Positions 53,525 through 63,058 of a DNA stretch of 64,000 nucleotides are shown here, piece by piece (within the stretch, counting starts at the first letter, position 1; each line of letters starts with the position of its first letter). Both the position numbers and the translations under genes were made by a program. The notes beneath the pieces were generated by a model. That model did not search any database. It was not told where the DNA came from and saw nothing but the letters and a program-made list of their open reading frames with translations. The stretch comes from Sphingobacteriia bacterium (GTDB lineage Bacteria > Bacteroidota > Bacteroidia > Bacteroidales > UBA7960), in contig JAABRR010000021.1 of assembly GCA_011390785.1 (NCBI GenBank), positions 1 to 64,000 of the forward strand, read 5' to 3'.

Positions 53525-56500
53525 ATGAAAAATCAACAAATTGAAAAGGCAGAGATGAAGGAAGTAAAGATTGAAAATGAAGGCTATTTTAAAATTAGTA
53601 ATCACGATACCATGCGCCCATTCTTTATGAGCATGGTAAGTGATGCCAATCATTGGTTGTTTATTTCGAGTAATGGAGGACTGTCTGCCGGACGAAAGAA
53701 CCCTGAATATGCCTTGTTCCCATATTATACTGATGATAAAATAACAGAATCGGCAGATATTACAGGCAGCAAAACCATTTTTCAGATTCAAATAGATGAT
53801 GCAGTGAATATATGGGAACCCTTTTCAGAAAGATTCACTGAGAAGTATGCTATAAGCCGTAACCTGTACAAAAGTATTTACGGTAATAAAATCATTTTTG
53901 AGGAAATCAATTATAATCTGGATCTGAAATTCAGATACCAGTGGAATTCCGGGAAAGTGTATGGTTTTATAAGAAAAGCTGAACTGATAAATACATCAGA
54001 AAAAGAAAAACACATAACTATCCTTGATGGTATCCAGAATATCATGCCCTATGGCGTTCCCAGCGATTTGCAACGTTCAACCAGCAACCTGGTAGATGCC
54101 TATAAAAGAAGCGAACTGGAACCATCCTCGGGTATTGGTATTTATGCTCTCAGCGCTATTATTGTTGATAAGGCTGAGCCCAGTGAAGCTTTAAAGGCCA
54201 ATGTAGCCTGGTCTGTTGGACTCGAAAATCCGAAATATCTTCTTTCTTCGAAACAGCTGAAAACGTTCAGGCAGAAAAATGAAATTCAGGGGGAACGCGA
54301 CATCAAAGGAGAAAAAGGCGCATATTTTGTTTCAACCGATATTTCACTGCCTGGAAACACATCAAAAAAATGGAAAATTATTGCCAATGTAAATCAGAAC
54401 CATTCACAAATTATCAGTCTTTCCAAATCAATAATGGAGGACAAAAATCTTGATAAAAAAATAAAGGAAGACATTGACTCAGGAACACAAAATCTTATTC
54501 GCCTCGTCTCAGGTGCTGATGGTTTGCAGTTTACAGCCGATAAGCTTAGTGATACCCGTCATTATTCCAATGTACTGTTTAACATTATGCGGGGCGGAAT
54601 TTTTGACGACAATTACAAAATAAAAAAGGCAGATTTTGTTAGTTATCTTGCTAAAGCCAATAAAGATGTAGTTGCAGGAAACAAAGGTTTTATTCAAACC
54701 CTGGAAGATAATTTCAGCCAGTCTTCACTTAAGGAACTTTTAAATAACAGTAATGACGTTGATTTAATAAGGCTTTCCACAGAATACCTGCCGCTAAAGT
54801 TCAGTCGAAGACACGGTGACCCCAGTCGTCCGTGGAACTATTTTACCATCAACATCCAAAACGAAACCGATGGTTCGGAAATTCTGGATTATGAAGGCAA
54901 CTGGCGCGATCTTTTCCAGAACTGGGAAGCATTGGCTCATTCCTATCCTGAGTTTATTGAGGGGATGATTTTTAAATTTCTGAATGCTTCTACTTTTGAT
55001 GGGTACAACCCATACAGGGTTACCAAAGACGGTTTCGACTGGGAAACAATTGAGCCCGATAATCCATGGTCCTATATAGGCTATTGGGGCGATCACCAGA
55101 TTATTTACCTGCAGAAATTTTTTGAGATCATAGAAAAATATCATCCCGGCACATTGCAATCACTATTTGATAAAGAATGGTTTGTATATGCTGCTGTGCC
55201 TTACATCATCAAACCTTATGATCAGATTCTTAAAAATCCTAAAGATACCATTGAATTTGATCACAAATGGGATGCTACGATAAGAAAGCAGCGTGCAATG
55301 CTGGGAGCTGATGGAGCGCTGCTTATGGCAGATAGTAAACAGATCTATCACGTAAATTTTTTGGAAAAAATAATGGCAACAGTTCTGGCCAAAATTTCCA
55401 ACTTTATTCCTGAAGCAGGCATTTGGATGAATACCCAGCGACCGGAATGGAACGATGCCAACAACGCACTGGTAGGTAATGGTGTTTCTATGGTAACACT
55501 TTGCTATCTGCATCGTTTTATGAAGTTTTTCCAGCAAGCATTGGATAGATCAGATCTTGAAAACATAAAAGTTTCCAGTGAACTCATAGAATTCTACCAT
55601 AATGTGCGGGAAACACTATATGAGTTCAGCCCATTGTTAGCAAAAAGTATCAATGATAAGGATAGAAAAATCATACTTGATCGCATAGGAAAGGCTGCTG
55701 GCGAATACCGGCAGCATATTTACCGAAGTGGTTTCTGGGGTAAAAAAAGGACCGTATCTCTGTCAGGATTAAAGAAATTTGTACAAGTAAGTCTCGATTT
55801 TATTGAACATTCTATCCGAGCAAATCAAAGAGATGACAAGCTATATCATGCCTACAATCTGATGACTGCATCTGATTCAGAAGTTTCCTATTCACATTTG
55901 AGCGAAATGCTTGAAGGTCAGGTTGCCGTGCTTAGTTCGGGGTATTTAAATTCTGAAGAAGCCCTGGAAGTGCTTGATGCGTTGAAGAGCAGTGCCCTAT
56001 TCAGACAAGATCAGTACAGCTACATTTTATATCCCAACAAAGATTTACCCGGATTTTTAAAGAAAAATACCATTTCCGATTCTGATGCCCGGGCATCAGA
56101 ATTAATACAAAAAATGGTTATTGATGGAAATAAAGATATTATTGAGCAGGATATTGAGGGTGGATTCCATTTCAATGGTAATTTTAAAAATGCAGGTGAT
56201 CTTAAAAATGCTCTTGATGGCTTGGCCGAAAGCAGTTACAGAGAACTTGTGAAGAAAGATCATAAATTTTTACTGAATATTTTTGAAAAAATATTTAACC
56301 ATAAAGCCTTTACCGGCCGATCGGGTACTTTTTTCGCCTTTGAAGGCCTGGGATCAATTTACTGGCACATGGTATCGAAACTATTACTGGCCGTGCAGGA
56401 ATGCTGTCTGAAAGCCATTGATGAAAATGCCGATCCGGTAGTTATTGGGAAGTTGCTCGATCATTATTATGAAATTGAAGCAGGAATAGGTGTGCATAAA

Positions 56501-56962
56501 TCACCTGAGTTATATGGTGCATTCCCTACCGATCCCTATTCGCATACTCCGCAACACCGTGGTGCTCAGCAACCAGGAATGACTGGCCAGGTAAAGGAGG
56601 ACATCCTGTCGCGATTTGGAGAATTAGGCGTATTTGCAAAAGATGGGCAACTATATTTCAATCCATGGCTATTAAGAGAAGAAGAGCTCCTGTCTGAAAA
56701 CCAGACATTTGAATATATTACCATTTATGGAAACAAAAAACAAATTACTCTAAATAAAGGACAGCTCGCATTTACATACTGTGGCATACCTGTAATTTAT
56801 TCATCTTACGATACTAAAAAAATTACTGTTTATTATGCAGATGGGAATACCGAAGAAGTTGAAGGTAATAAGCTACATCATGAAGCCAGTCGCCATATAT
56901 TCAAAAGAACCGGGGAAATTGACCGGCTTGAAGTATATGTAAATTTAAAGGTTAAGGATTAA
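53525..56962 (+). CDS. Large GH94/GH149-type glycoside phosphorylase
   Basis: 1145 residues, no signal peptide, so cytoplasmic. The N-terminal part is a beta-sandwich-like region (ISNHDTMRPFFMSMVSDANHW...SNGGLSAGR, EISLYQ... style strands), followed by an alpha/alpha barrel: SRPWNYFTINIQNE, GNWRDLFQNWEALA, FDWETIEPDNPWSYIGYWGDHQIIYLQKF and NDANNALVGNGVS, then HKSPELYGAFPTDPYSHTPQHRGAQQPGMTGQ near the end. Asp523 in WGDHQ is the candidate general acid by analogy with GH94. The size fits GH149 (beta-1,3-oligoglucan phosphorylases) and GH161 better than GH94 itself. GH17 next door supports beta-1,3-glucan. The family number is inferred. Confidence 0.78.
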   Translation: MKNQQIEKAEMKEVKIENEGYFKISNHDTMRPFFMSMVSDANHWLFISSNGGLSAGRKNPEYALFPYYTDDKITESADITGSKTIFQIQIDDAVNIWEPFSERFTEKYAISRNLYKSIYGNKIIFEEINYNLDLKFRYQWNSGKVYGFIRKAELINTSEKEKHITILDGIQNIMPYGVPSDLQRSTSNLVDAYKRSELEPSSGIGIYALSAIIVDKAEPSEALKANVAWSVGLENPKYLLSSKQLKTFRQKNEIQGERDIKGEKGAYFVSTDISLPGNTSKKWKIIANVNQNHSQIISLSKSIMEDKNLDKKIKEDIDSGTQNLIRLVSGADGLQFTADKLSDTRHYSNVLFNIMRGGIFDDNYKIKKADFVSYLAKANKDVVAGNKGFIQTLEDNFSQSSLKELLNNSNDVDLIRLSTEYLPLKFSRRHGDPSRPWNYFTINIQNETDGSEILDYEGNWRDLFQNWEALAHSYPEFIEGMIFKFLNASTFDGYNPYRVTKDGFDWETIEPDNPWSYIGYWGDHQIIYLQKFFEIIEKYHPGTLQSLFDKEWFVYAAVPYIIKPYDQILKNPKDTIEFDHKWDATIRKQRAMLGADGALLMADSKQIYHVNFLEKIMATVLAKISNFIPEAGIWMNTQRPEWNDANNALVGNGVSMVTLCYLHRFMKFFQQALDRSDLENIKVSSELIEFYHNVRETLYEFSPLLAKSINDKDRKIILDRIGKAAGEYRQHIYRSGFWGKKRTVSLSGLKKFVQVSLDFIEHSIRANQRDDKLYHAYNLMTASDSEVSYSHLSEMLEGQVAVLSSGYLNSEEALEVLDALKSSALFRQDQYSYILYPNKDLPGFLKKNTISDSDARASELIQKMVIDGNKDIIEQDIEGGFHFNGNFKNAGDLKNALDGLAESSYRELVKKDHKFLLNIFEKIFNHKAFTGRSGTFFAFEGLGSIYWHMVSKLLLAVQECCLKAIDENADPVVIGKLLDHYYEIEAGIGVHKSPELYGAFPTDPYSHTPQHRGAQQPGMTGQVKEDILSRFGELGVFAKDGQLYFNPWLLREEELLSENQTFEYITIYGNKKQITLNKGQLAFTYCGIPVIYSSYDTKKITVYYADGNTEEVEGNKLHHEASRHIFKRTGEIDRLEVYVNLKVKD

Positions 56963-57010
56963 GCATATCCTTTAAATGCGGAAACTCTTTTATAAATAAA
57001 AAAAATAACT

Positions 57011-58072
57011 ATGAAAAACTATTTTAATCTACTTGTTTTAATTATATCGTTGAATTTTATGGCTTGTAATTTTTCTGATGGAAATAAAGGTAAAAATGAG
57101 AGAGTTTCGCAATTGCCTCAGGATGAGCATATGCTTTTAAATGGAGTTTCTGAAGCGGTTTGTTATTCAGGTTTCAGAAGCGGTCAGCATCCCGACCGGG
57201 GTGCTGGAGCAGTTAATCCCAGCTATGAAGAAATTCTTGAAGATCTGCAAATATTGGAAAAACAAACACCATTTCGCCTGTTTCGGCTCTATGATTGCGA
57301 ACAGAACAGCCAAATGGTGCTTGAAGTGATAAGAGAATACAATCTGGATTTTAAAGTAATGCTGGGTATCTGGTTAAGAGCCGAACTCAGCGCTCATGAA
57401 ACCTGCGAATGGCTTACCGAACCCATTCCACAAGAAATACTTGATGAAAATAAAATACTTAATGCACAGGAGATTGCCAAAGGCATTGAACTGGCCAATG
57501 AATTTAATGATATAATTGTAGCTGTAAACGTGGGCAATGAAATTTTAGTAGAATGGAACGATCATATGGTGTCTTTAGATTCTGCAATTTCCTACGTTCA
57601 AGATGTTCAGCAAGCCATTGAACAACCGGTTACCGTTGCTGATAACTATAAATGGTGGGCCGATCATGGCAGTGAGCTGGCTGAAGTTGTTGATTTTGTT
57701 TCCATCCACGTTTATCCCGTCTGGGAAGGAAGAGATATTGATGAAGGAATGAGCTACACCCTTGAAAATATAAATGAAGTAATGGATTCATTACCAGGAA
57801 AGCAAATTGTAATTGCCGAAGCCGGATGGGCATCCATTGCTACAGAATTTGGCCCGCGTGCAAGCCAGGATAAACAAAAGCAATACTGCCAGGAATTGAT
57901 GGGTTGGTCAAAAGAGAACAACATTACCACTTTCATTTTTGAAGCCTTCGATGAAGACTGGAAAGGAAATCCTGATAACCCGCTGGGTGCCGAGAAACAC
58001 TGGGGACTATATACAGTGAAACGTGAGCCTAAAAAAGTGATTGAAATGTTTTCTGATTATCAGACAAAATGA
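57011..58072 (+). CDS. GH17 beta-1,3-glucanase-type lipoprotein
   Basis: 353 residues. Leader FNLLVLIISLNFMACNFS has a lipobox at Cys19, so the enzyme is anchored to a membrane and faces outward or into the periplasm. The GH17 barrel shows FRLFRLYDCEQNSQMVL, IIVAVNVGNEILVEWN with acid Glu177, FVSIHVYPVW and IVIAEAGWASIATEFGP with nucleophile Glu270, then TTFIFEAFDEDWKG. GH17 cuts or transfers beta-1,3-glucan (laminarin-type) chains. Both acids are present. It follows the phosphorylase gene by 48 bp and is followed by a GPH transporter. Confidence 0.92.
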   Translation: MKNYFNLLVLIISLNFMACNFSDGNKGKNERVSQLPQDEHMLLNGVSEAVCYSGFRSGQHPDRGAGAVNPSYEEILEDLQILEKQTPFRLFRLYDCEQNSQMVLEVIREYNLDFKVMLGIWLRAELSAHETCEWLTEPIPQEILDENKILNAQEIAKGIELANEFNDIIVAVNVGNEILVEWNDHMVSLDSAISYVQDVQQAIEQPVTVADNYKWWADHGSELAEVVDFVSIHVYPVWEGRDIDEGMSYTLENINEVMDSLPGKQIVIAEAGWASIATEFGPRASQDKQKQYCQELMGWSKENNITTFIFEAFDEDWKGNPDNPLGAEKHWGLYTVKREPKKVIEMFSDYQTK

Positions 58073-58095
58073 AGCTAATAATCATAAATTGAAAA

Positions 58096-59451
58096 ATGAT
58101 GAGTAAAAACAGCACAAAACTAACAATTAAGGAAAAGATCGGTTATGGTCTGGGCGACACTGCGTCGCATTTTGTATGGGATATGGTGGGCTTCTGGATC
58201 CTGATTTTTTATACCGATACTTTTGGCATTTCAGCGGCTGCTGCAGGCACAATAATGCTAATTGCACGTTTCTGGGATATGTTCAGCGACCCATTAATGG
58301 GTATTATTGCCGACAGAACAAATACCCGCTGGGGTAAATTCCGGCCTTATTTGTTATGGATGGCATTACCATATAGTGTTCTTGCTGTACTTACCTTTAC
58401 CACACCAGACCTTGGTCCCACCGGGAAAGTGATTTATGCCGGTGCAACATATCTGCTGTTAATGACTGTTTTTACAGCCATCAATCTTCCCTATTCGTCA
58501 CTGGGAGCCGTAATGACATCTAATTCTTACGAAAGGGCAGGATTAAACTCATACCGTTTCATTTTTGCTTTTGCAGGACAATTTATTGTAACAGGTACAG
58601 CACTTTATCTGGCCAACTATTTCGGTAAAGGAAATATGGCTCAGGGTTATCAATATACATTAATACTTTTTGCAGCCATCAGTTTTATCCTGTTCATGAT
58701 TACCTTCAAAACTACGCGCGAAAGGGTAGCCCCACCTCGTGAACAACAAAAAAACCTGAAAGAAGACATAAAAAATCTATTCAGAAATGGACCCTGGGTT
58801 ATCCTGTTTTTTGTGGGTATTATTTCATTTGTAATGTTCGCTCTGCAAAACCTTTCCATTGCTTATTATTTTAAATACTATATTGGAAAAGAACAAAGTG
58901 TACAGTTATTTAATGTAATCGGCACAGTAGCTCTGATATTGGGCATACCTTTCTCAAAGCCACTGGCTAAGCGATTCGGAAAGCGAAATGTTTATATGGC
59001 AAGCTCTCTGATATCAGGCCTGTTCTTTATTTTGCTTTACATTCCAGGGAATGATAACATGTATTCTATTTACATTCTTAATATTCTGGCAAAATTTACT
59101 TACGCACCTGCAGTGCCCTTGCTGTGGACCATGCTCGCAGACACCGCTGACTATTCAGAATGGAAATTTCGCCGACGTGCCACCGGGCTGGTATTCTCAG
59201 CAGCTACATTTGCTCAAAAGGCAGGCTGGGGCATAGGAGGCGCACTGGCAGGCTGGATGCTTGCATTATTTAAGTTTGTACCCAATATGGAACAAACAGC
59301 CACATCGCTTACCGGAATTAAACTTATGATATCCGTTTTCCCGGGTATTCTGTATATGTCATGTGCTATATTGCTTTATTACTATGCTATTGACCAAAAA
59401 ACCTGTCTGGAAATGGAGAAAGATCTGGAGCATCGCAGGGCTAAAAATTAA
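58096..59451 (+). CDS. GPH-family MFS sugar transporter
   Basis: 451 residues with about 12 membrane segments. EKIGYGLGDTASHFVWDM at the start, DMFSDPLMGIIADRTNTRWGKFRPYLL and NLPYSSLGAVMTSNSYERAGLNSYR are the GPH (glycoside-pentoside-hexuronide:cation symporter) signature blocks, and MLADTADYSEWKFRRRATGLVFSA is the second-half counterpart. Linkage to GH17 suggests uptake of beta-glucan oligosaccharides. The start could be either Met of the MM pair. It lies 23 bp after the GH17 stop. Confidence 0.9.
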   Translation: MMSKNSTKLTIKEKIGYGLGDTASHFVWDMVGFWILIFYTDTFGISAAAAGTIMLIARFWDMFSDPLMGIIADRTNTRWGKFRPYLLWMALPYSVLAVLTFTTPDLGPTGKVIYAGATYLLLMTVFTAINLPYSSLGAVMTSNSYERAGLNSYRFIFAFAGQFIVTGTALYLANYFGKGNMAQGYQYTLILFAAISFILFMITFKTTRERVAPPREQQKNLKEDIKNLFRNGPWVILFFVGIISFVMFALQNLSIAYYFKYYIGKEQSVQLFNVIGTVALILGIPFSKPLAKRFGKRNVYMASSLISGLFFILLYIPGNDNMYSIYILNILAKFTYAPAVPLLWTMLADTADYSEWKFRRRATGLVFSAATFAQKAGWGIGGALAGWMLALFKFVPNMEQTATSLTGIKLMISVFPGILYMSCAILLYYYAIDQKTCLEMEKDLEHRRAKN

Positions 59452-59457
59452 AAAACT

Positions 59458-59520
59458 ATGAAGCGAAAAACCTTATTTCTGTTTTCCTTTCTGGCAGCCA
59501 TGATGATGTTGAATACTTGA
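59458..59520 (+). pseudogene. Orphan 20-codon signal peptide, remnant of a secreted protein gene
   Basis: ATG 59458 follows AAAAACT six bases after the transporter stop and reads MKRKTLFLFSFLAAMM, then LNT and TGA (59518-59520). The basic n-region and Leu/Phe-rich core are those of a Bacteroidota export signal, but no mature domain follows. The next 90 bp have no continuing frame. Position between two glycoside transporters suggests a deleted secreted glycosidase. A true small peptide cannot be excluded. Confidence 0.6.
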
Positions 59521-59610
59521 ACCGAATCTGTGAATTGATTTTTTATGCATAATGCAAATTATAAATCAGGAATAGTAATTATAAATGAACTTCTAACATA
59601 AGATAAAGTA

Positions 59611-61041
59611 ATGACAGCCTACGAAACACCCTTAAAAGACAGAGTACCCTTAGGACAAAAGGCAGCCTTTGGAACCGGTAATTTGGTGGTAAACCTACTT
59701 CCGGGAGCACTGGGAGTATTCCAGTTCTTCCTTCTCACCGCCTTTGGTATAGATCCGTTCCTTGCAGGGCTCCTGGGCGGCTTGCCCCGACTTCTGGATG
59801 CTCTCACCGATCCTATTATGGGTTATATCACCGACAATACCAAGTCGAGGTTTGGGCGTAGAAGACCATACATCTTCATAGGTGCAATACTAAGCGGTGT
59901 AATGTTTGCCCTACTCTGGCAGCTCAATCCGGACAACTCGCAGATGTATAATTTCTGGTACTTCCTTATTCTCTCTTTCATCTTTATCATAGCCAATACC
60001 ATTTTTGCTACACCTTATATCGGGCTGGGCTATGAAATGACACCCGATTACAACGAGCGTACCCGCCTGATGGCCTCCGCTCAAATATTCGGACAGGTAG
60101 CCTGGATGATTGTACCATGGTTTTGGGTGCTGATTGCTAATCCCGATCTTTTCGAAACTCAGGCAGATGGTGTACGAAGGCTCTCCATGGTTGTTGGAGG
60201 AATATGTATGATTTTAGGTATCCTTCCTGCTCTCTTATGCAAAGAGGTTAATCAGGAGAATCTTACCAACAGGGATGATCTTACCCTAAAGAACATATCA
60301 AAAAATTTCAAAAGTCTGTTAAAGAATATGGTACAAATCTTTAAGAACATACCTTTTGTCAGGTTATGTGGTGCTACCTTTTTAGTATTTAACGGCTTCC
60401 AGTTGGTTGCTTCATTCAGCTACTTCATCATTTTGTTCTATATGTTTAATGGCAACTATGGTGATGCAGGAACATGGCCTGCCTGGTTTTCAACTGTAAG
60501 CGCTTTATGTACTGCATTCCTGATTATTCCAATTATCACCTGGATGTCAAACAGATGGGGTAAGCGCAATGCTTTTATTATCTCAACCTTCATCTCCATT
60601 ATCGGATATGCTTTGAAATGGTGGGGATTTAGCCCGGGAAACCCCTGGCTGATGTTTATGCCTGTTCCGCTTATGGTATTTGGAATTGGGGGGCTATTTA
60701 CCCTGATGATGAGTATGACTGCCGATGTGTGCGACCTGGATGAGCTGAAAAATGGGATGCCCAGGAAAGAAGGCACGTTTGGAGCCATCTACTGGTGGAT
60801 GGTTAAACTCGGTCAGGCATTGGCACTGGTGCTTGGCGGACTGGTACTGAAGCTCGTTGGCTTTGACCAGAATGCAGCAATACAAACAGCGGAAACACTT
60901 ACACATTTGAGGCTTGCTGATATACTTATTCCGGCTGTTACAGCCGGATTGGCCATTCTGGTGATGTGGAAGTATGACCTTACCGAGGCCAGGGCACGGG
61001 AAATTAAAGATGTGTTGGTTAAAAGAAGAGGGGAGTTGTAA
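59611..61041 (+). CDS. GPH-family MFS sugar transporter
   Basis: 476 residues with about 12 membrane segments. RVPLGQKAAFGTGNLVVNLLPGALGVFQFF, RLLDALTDPIMGYITDNTKSRFGRRRPYIFIG, ATPYIGLGYEMTPDYNERTRLMA and SMTADVCDLDELKNGMPRKEGTFGAIYWWM are the GPH blocks. It is only distantly like the transporter before it, so they are not a recent duplication. Likely function is cation-coupled uptake of an oligosaccharide or glycoside. It ends 5 bp from the convergent DUF429 gene. Confidence 0.88.
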   Translation: MTAYETPLKDRVPLGQKAAFGTGNLVVNLLPGALGVFQFFLLTAFGIDPFLAGLLGGLPRLLDALTDPIMGYITDNTKSRFGRRRPYIFIGAILSGVMFALLWQLNPDNSQMYNFWYFLILSFIFIIANTIFATPYIGLGYEMTPDYNERTRLMASAQIFGQVAWMIVPWFWVLIANPDLFETQADGVRRLSMVVGGICMILGILPALLCKEVNQENLTNRDDLTLKNISKNFKSLLKNMVQIFKNIPFVRLCGATFLVFNGFQLVASFSYFIILFYMFNGNYGDAGTWPAWFSTVSALCTAFLIIPIITWMSNRWGKRNAFIISTFISIIGYALKWWGFSPGNPWLMFMPVPLMVFGIGGLFTLMMSMTADVCDLDELKNGMPRKEGTFGAIYWWMVKLGQALALVLGGLVLKLVGFDQNAAIQTAETLTHLRLADILIPAVTAGLAILVMWKYDLTEARAREIKDVLVKRRGEL

Positions 61042-61046
61042 ATCCT

Positions 61047-61790
61047 TTATAACCATATCCCCATTCTGTTACCCAGGCTGTCTTCAGGGTATTTGTCAGA
61101 AATATTCTGAAGGTTATTTCCACGTGTATAATTCAATACTGCCAGACACAAAGCATCTGCCATGTCATCCTTGTTTGCATTACTCATGACAGAATTATCC
61201 TTTAAAAACCGTTCAAATAAGTTTCCTGCTGCCGGATAATGCTTTTCAAGAATGTATATTCTTTCAATTATGCCTTCTTTTTTCTTTTTAGAATGAAGCA
61301 GGGGTTTGTTATGATTCAGGGACTTAAAGGTCAGTTCAGGATGCGATTCAAGAATTTTTCCACGCCACTCCCGGTGTAAATGCAGAAAAGAATTTACTTC
61401 CCTGATTTTAGGAACGATATTCCAGCTTTGTTTACTGATTTTTTTGCCTGATATTTCAAAATTTATTCTGCCTGCATCCGCATAGTTTTTCTCGAAAAGT
61501 GCTTCTATAAAAGGCGGACTGAAAATGGAAGAATGCTTTTTCCCCAACATTTTCCTGGCTACAGCATCGCAGGGGCGGTTACTGAAATCATTCATCTCTT
61601 TCGATAAAAGGCCAATGGGCATATCAACAAGAATCCTTACGGAATCTGATAATCTGTTAATTAGTTTTGAAAGGTCTGTTTCAAACAAGTAAGACCCGTT
61701 ATCATCTGTAATATCAACACCAAGCCATCCCCCTTTACAGGCGTCTATGCCAGAAAAATGATCGCTTTTTGCACCATTCATATTTATCAT
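61047..61790 (-). CDS. DUF429 family protein (RNase H-fold, predicted nuclease)
   Basis: 247 residues. FSGIDACKGGWLGVDI, ILVDMPIGLL and NRPCDAVARKMLGKKHSSIFSPP are DUF429 landmarks, and NANKDDMADALCLAVLN near the C-terminus supplies the last acidic pair. The fold is predicted to be RNase H/RuvC-like, and three acidic sites (Asp in GIDACKGG, Asp in VDMPIG, Asp in DDMADA) fit a metal site. Biological role unknown. The start could be a few codons later (MNGAKSD). Confidence 0.87.
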   Translation of the reverse strand: MINMNGAKSDHFSGIDACKGGWLGVDITDDNGSYLFETDLSKLINRLSDSVRILVDMPIGLLSKEMNDFSNRPCDAVARKMLGKKHSSIFSPPFIEALFEKNYADAGRINFEISGKKISKQSWNIVPKIREVNSFLHLHREWRGKILESHPELTFKSLNHNKPLLHSKKKKEGIIERIYILEKHYPAAGNLFERFLKDNSVMSNANKDDMADALCLAVLNYTRGNNLQNISDKYPEDSLGNRMGIWL

Positions 61791-61908
61791 GAAAAACAGT
61801 TTCGTAAAACCATCTTATCTAAGTTATCGTTATTTTGTAAAAAGCTATTAAACCCTCTAAAAATCAGATATTTGTCAATTATAATCAAGTAAATTAAATA
61901 TAAAATTA

Positions 61909-62748
61909 TCATCCCGAAACCAAAGATTCCAGTTCTTTCATAACAGAGTCCTTTTTTGATTTTGATAGCCCTATTTCGTTTAATACCTGAGAATTTTCAA
62001 CCAATTGCCTGCACAAAACAATATTTGAAGCAAGTATCTGCTGTTTTTGTTTGGAAGAAAGGCTGGTAAGTACTGTTACAGGGAATAGTTCAAGGCTTTC
62101 AACCATTGATTTCAGACTTTTCTCTTGAGGGAAATCCCAGCTTAGCATATGCAAACCGGCACACCGCCCATAATTAAGGGCATCTTCGGTAAAGCGGGTA
62201 TTGGTTACTACCCAGCCAAAAAATCGGGTTTCACGGTATTCGGGAAACTTCTCACGAAATTCAATAATATCATTTACCCTTGATCGAACATACAGTGGAA
62301 CCTGCACGCTTGCATATTTTCCCTGACTGTTGTAAAATTTACATTCAACAAGGTATTGGGTATGGTTGTGGGTGGCCACTACATCTACTTCGTGAGTAAC
62401 GCATTTTCCTTGCAACACCTGCCCAACCAGCACATCAAAACCGTGGTGTGCCAGCACCTGGCCAACAAATTGCTCGAAAGGATAGCCGGTAGGCCCCAGT
62501 TCCATCATAGCCGTTTTAAGGCTGTACCGGGCAGCATTTGAACGCTTTTTCTGCCTTAGCATTTGAAAAGCCTGCCGGTATATTTCGCGGGTAGTAGTGC
62601 CAGGTTTCACCTGTTGGGTAACCTTCTCGGTAATTTCATCCACAAGGCTTGCACTGGTTCCTGATCGTTGTAATGACGATCTTAGTTTTTCCGGGTCGAA
62701 CGGTTGTTTCTCGCCCGAAGCTTTTTCAATTAAAGGATGTGAACTCAT
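61909..62748 (-). CDS. ATP-cone plus Mrr-type restriction endonuclease fusion
   Basis: 279 residues. Residues 1-85 form an ATP-cone (IEKASGEKQPFDPEKLRSSLQRSG..., TTREIYRQAFQMLRQ...ARYSLKTAMMELGPTGYPFEQF), the regulatory nucleotide-binding domain best known from NrdA and NrdR. Residues about 90-200 form a PD-(D/E)xK nuclease domain: LAHHGFDVLVG, CVTHEVDVVATHN and QYLVECKFYNSQGKYASVQVPLYVRSRVND, in which Asp of EVDVV and Glu/Lys of ECK are the catalytic pattern. The last about 70 residues are helical. A nuclease controlled by adenine nucleotide level is inferred. Confidence 0.85.
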   Translation of the reverse strand: MSSHPLIEKASGEKQPFDPEKLRSSLQRSGTSASLVDEITEKVTQQVKPGTTTREIYRQAFQMLRQKKRSNAARYSLKTAMMELGPTGYPFEQFVGQVLAHHGFDVLVGQVLQGKCVTHEVDVVATHNHTQYLVECKFYNSQGKYASVQVPLYVRSRVNDIIEFREKFPEYRETRFFGWVVTNTRFTEDALNYGRCAGLHMLSWDFPQEKSLKSMVESLELFPVTVLTSLSSKQKQQILASNIVLCRQLVENSQVLNEIGLSKSKKDSVMKELESLVSG

Positions 62749-63058
62749 AATGTAAATTTTTCTGCCCGTAAAGGTAAAAATAGTTTCCTATGAAATAATC
62801 ACAGAAAAACATTGTTTGTTTTTTGCGCTAATAGATCACAGCGTAAGAGCCTGATTCCTTTTTGGGACGTTCAAGGTGCCCATTAACAAAATATGCAGGT
62901 TCATCTGTTTATTGAAGTAGTAATAAACGACTGTATTTTACTAATAGGATAGCCACGATAAGGAGATTTGTTTACCAATATGCTTCATCATGAACCAAAG
63001 GAGTCAGCCGTTGTTTGGTAGAAAGAGTATCTAAAGAACAAAATATTTCAAAGAAAAT
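62749..63058. other. Intergenic region
   Basis: 310 bp. A TACCTTTA (minus strand, near 62770) is close to a -7 box for the ATP-cone gene. I see no repeats, hairpins with T-runs or open frames worth reporting. Confidence 0.5.
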
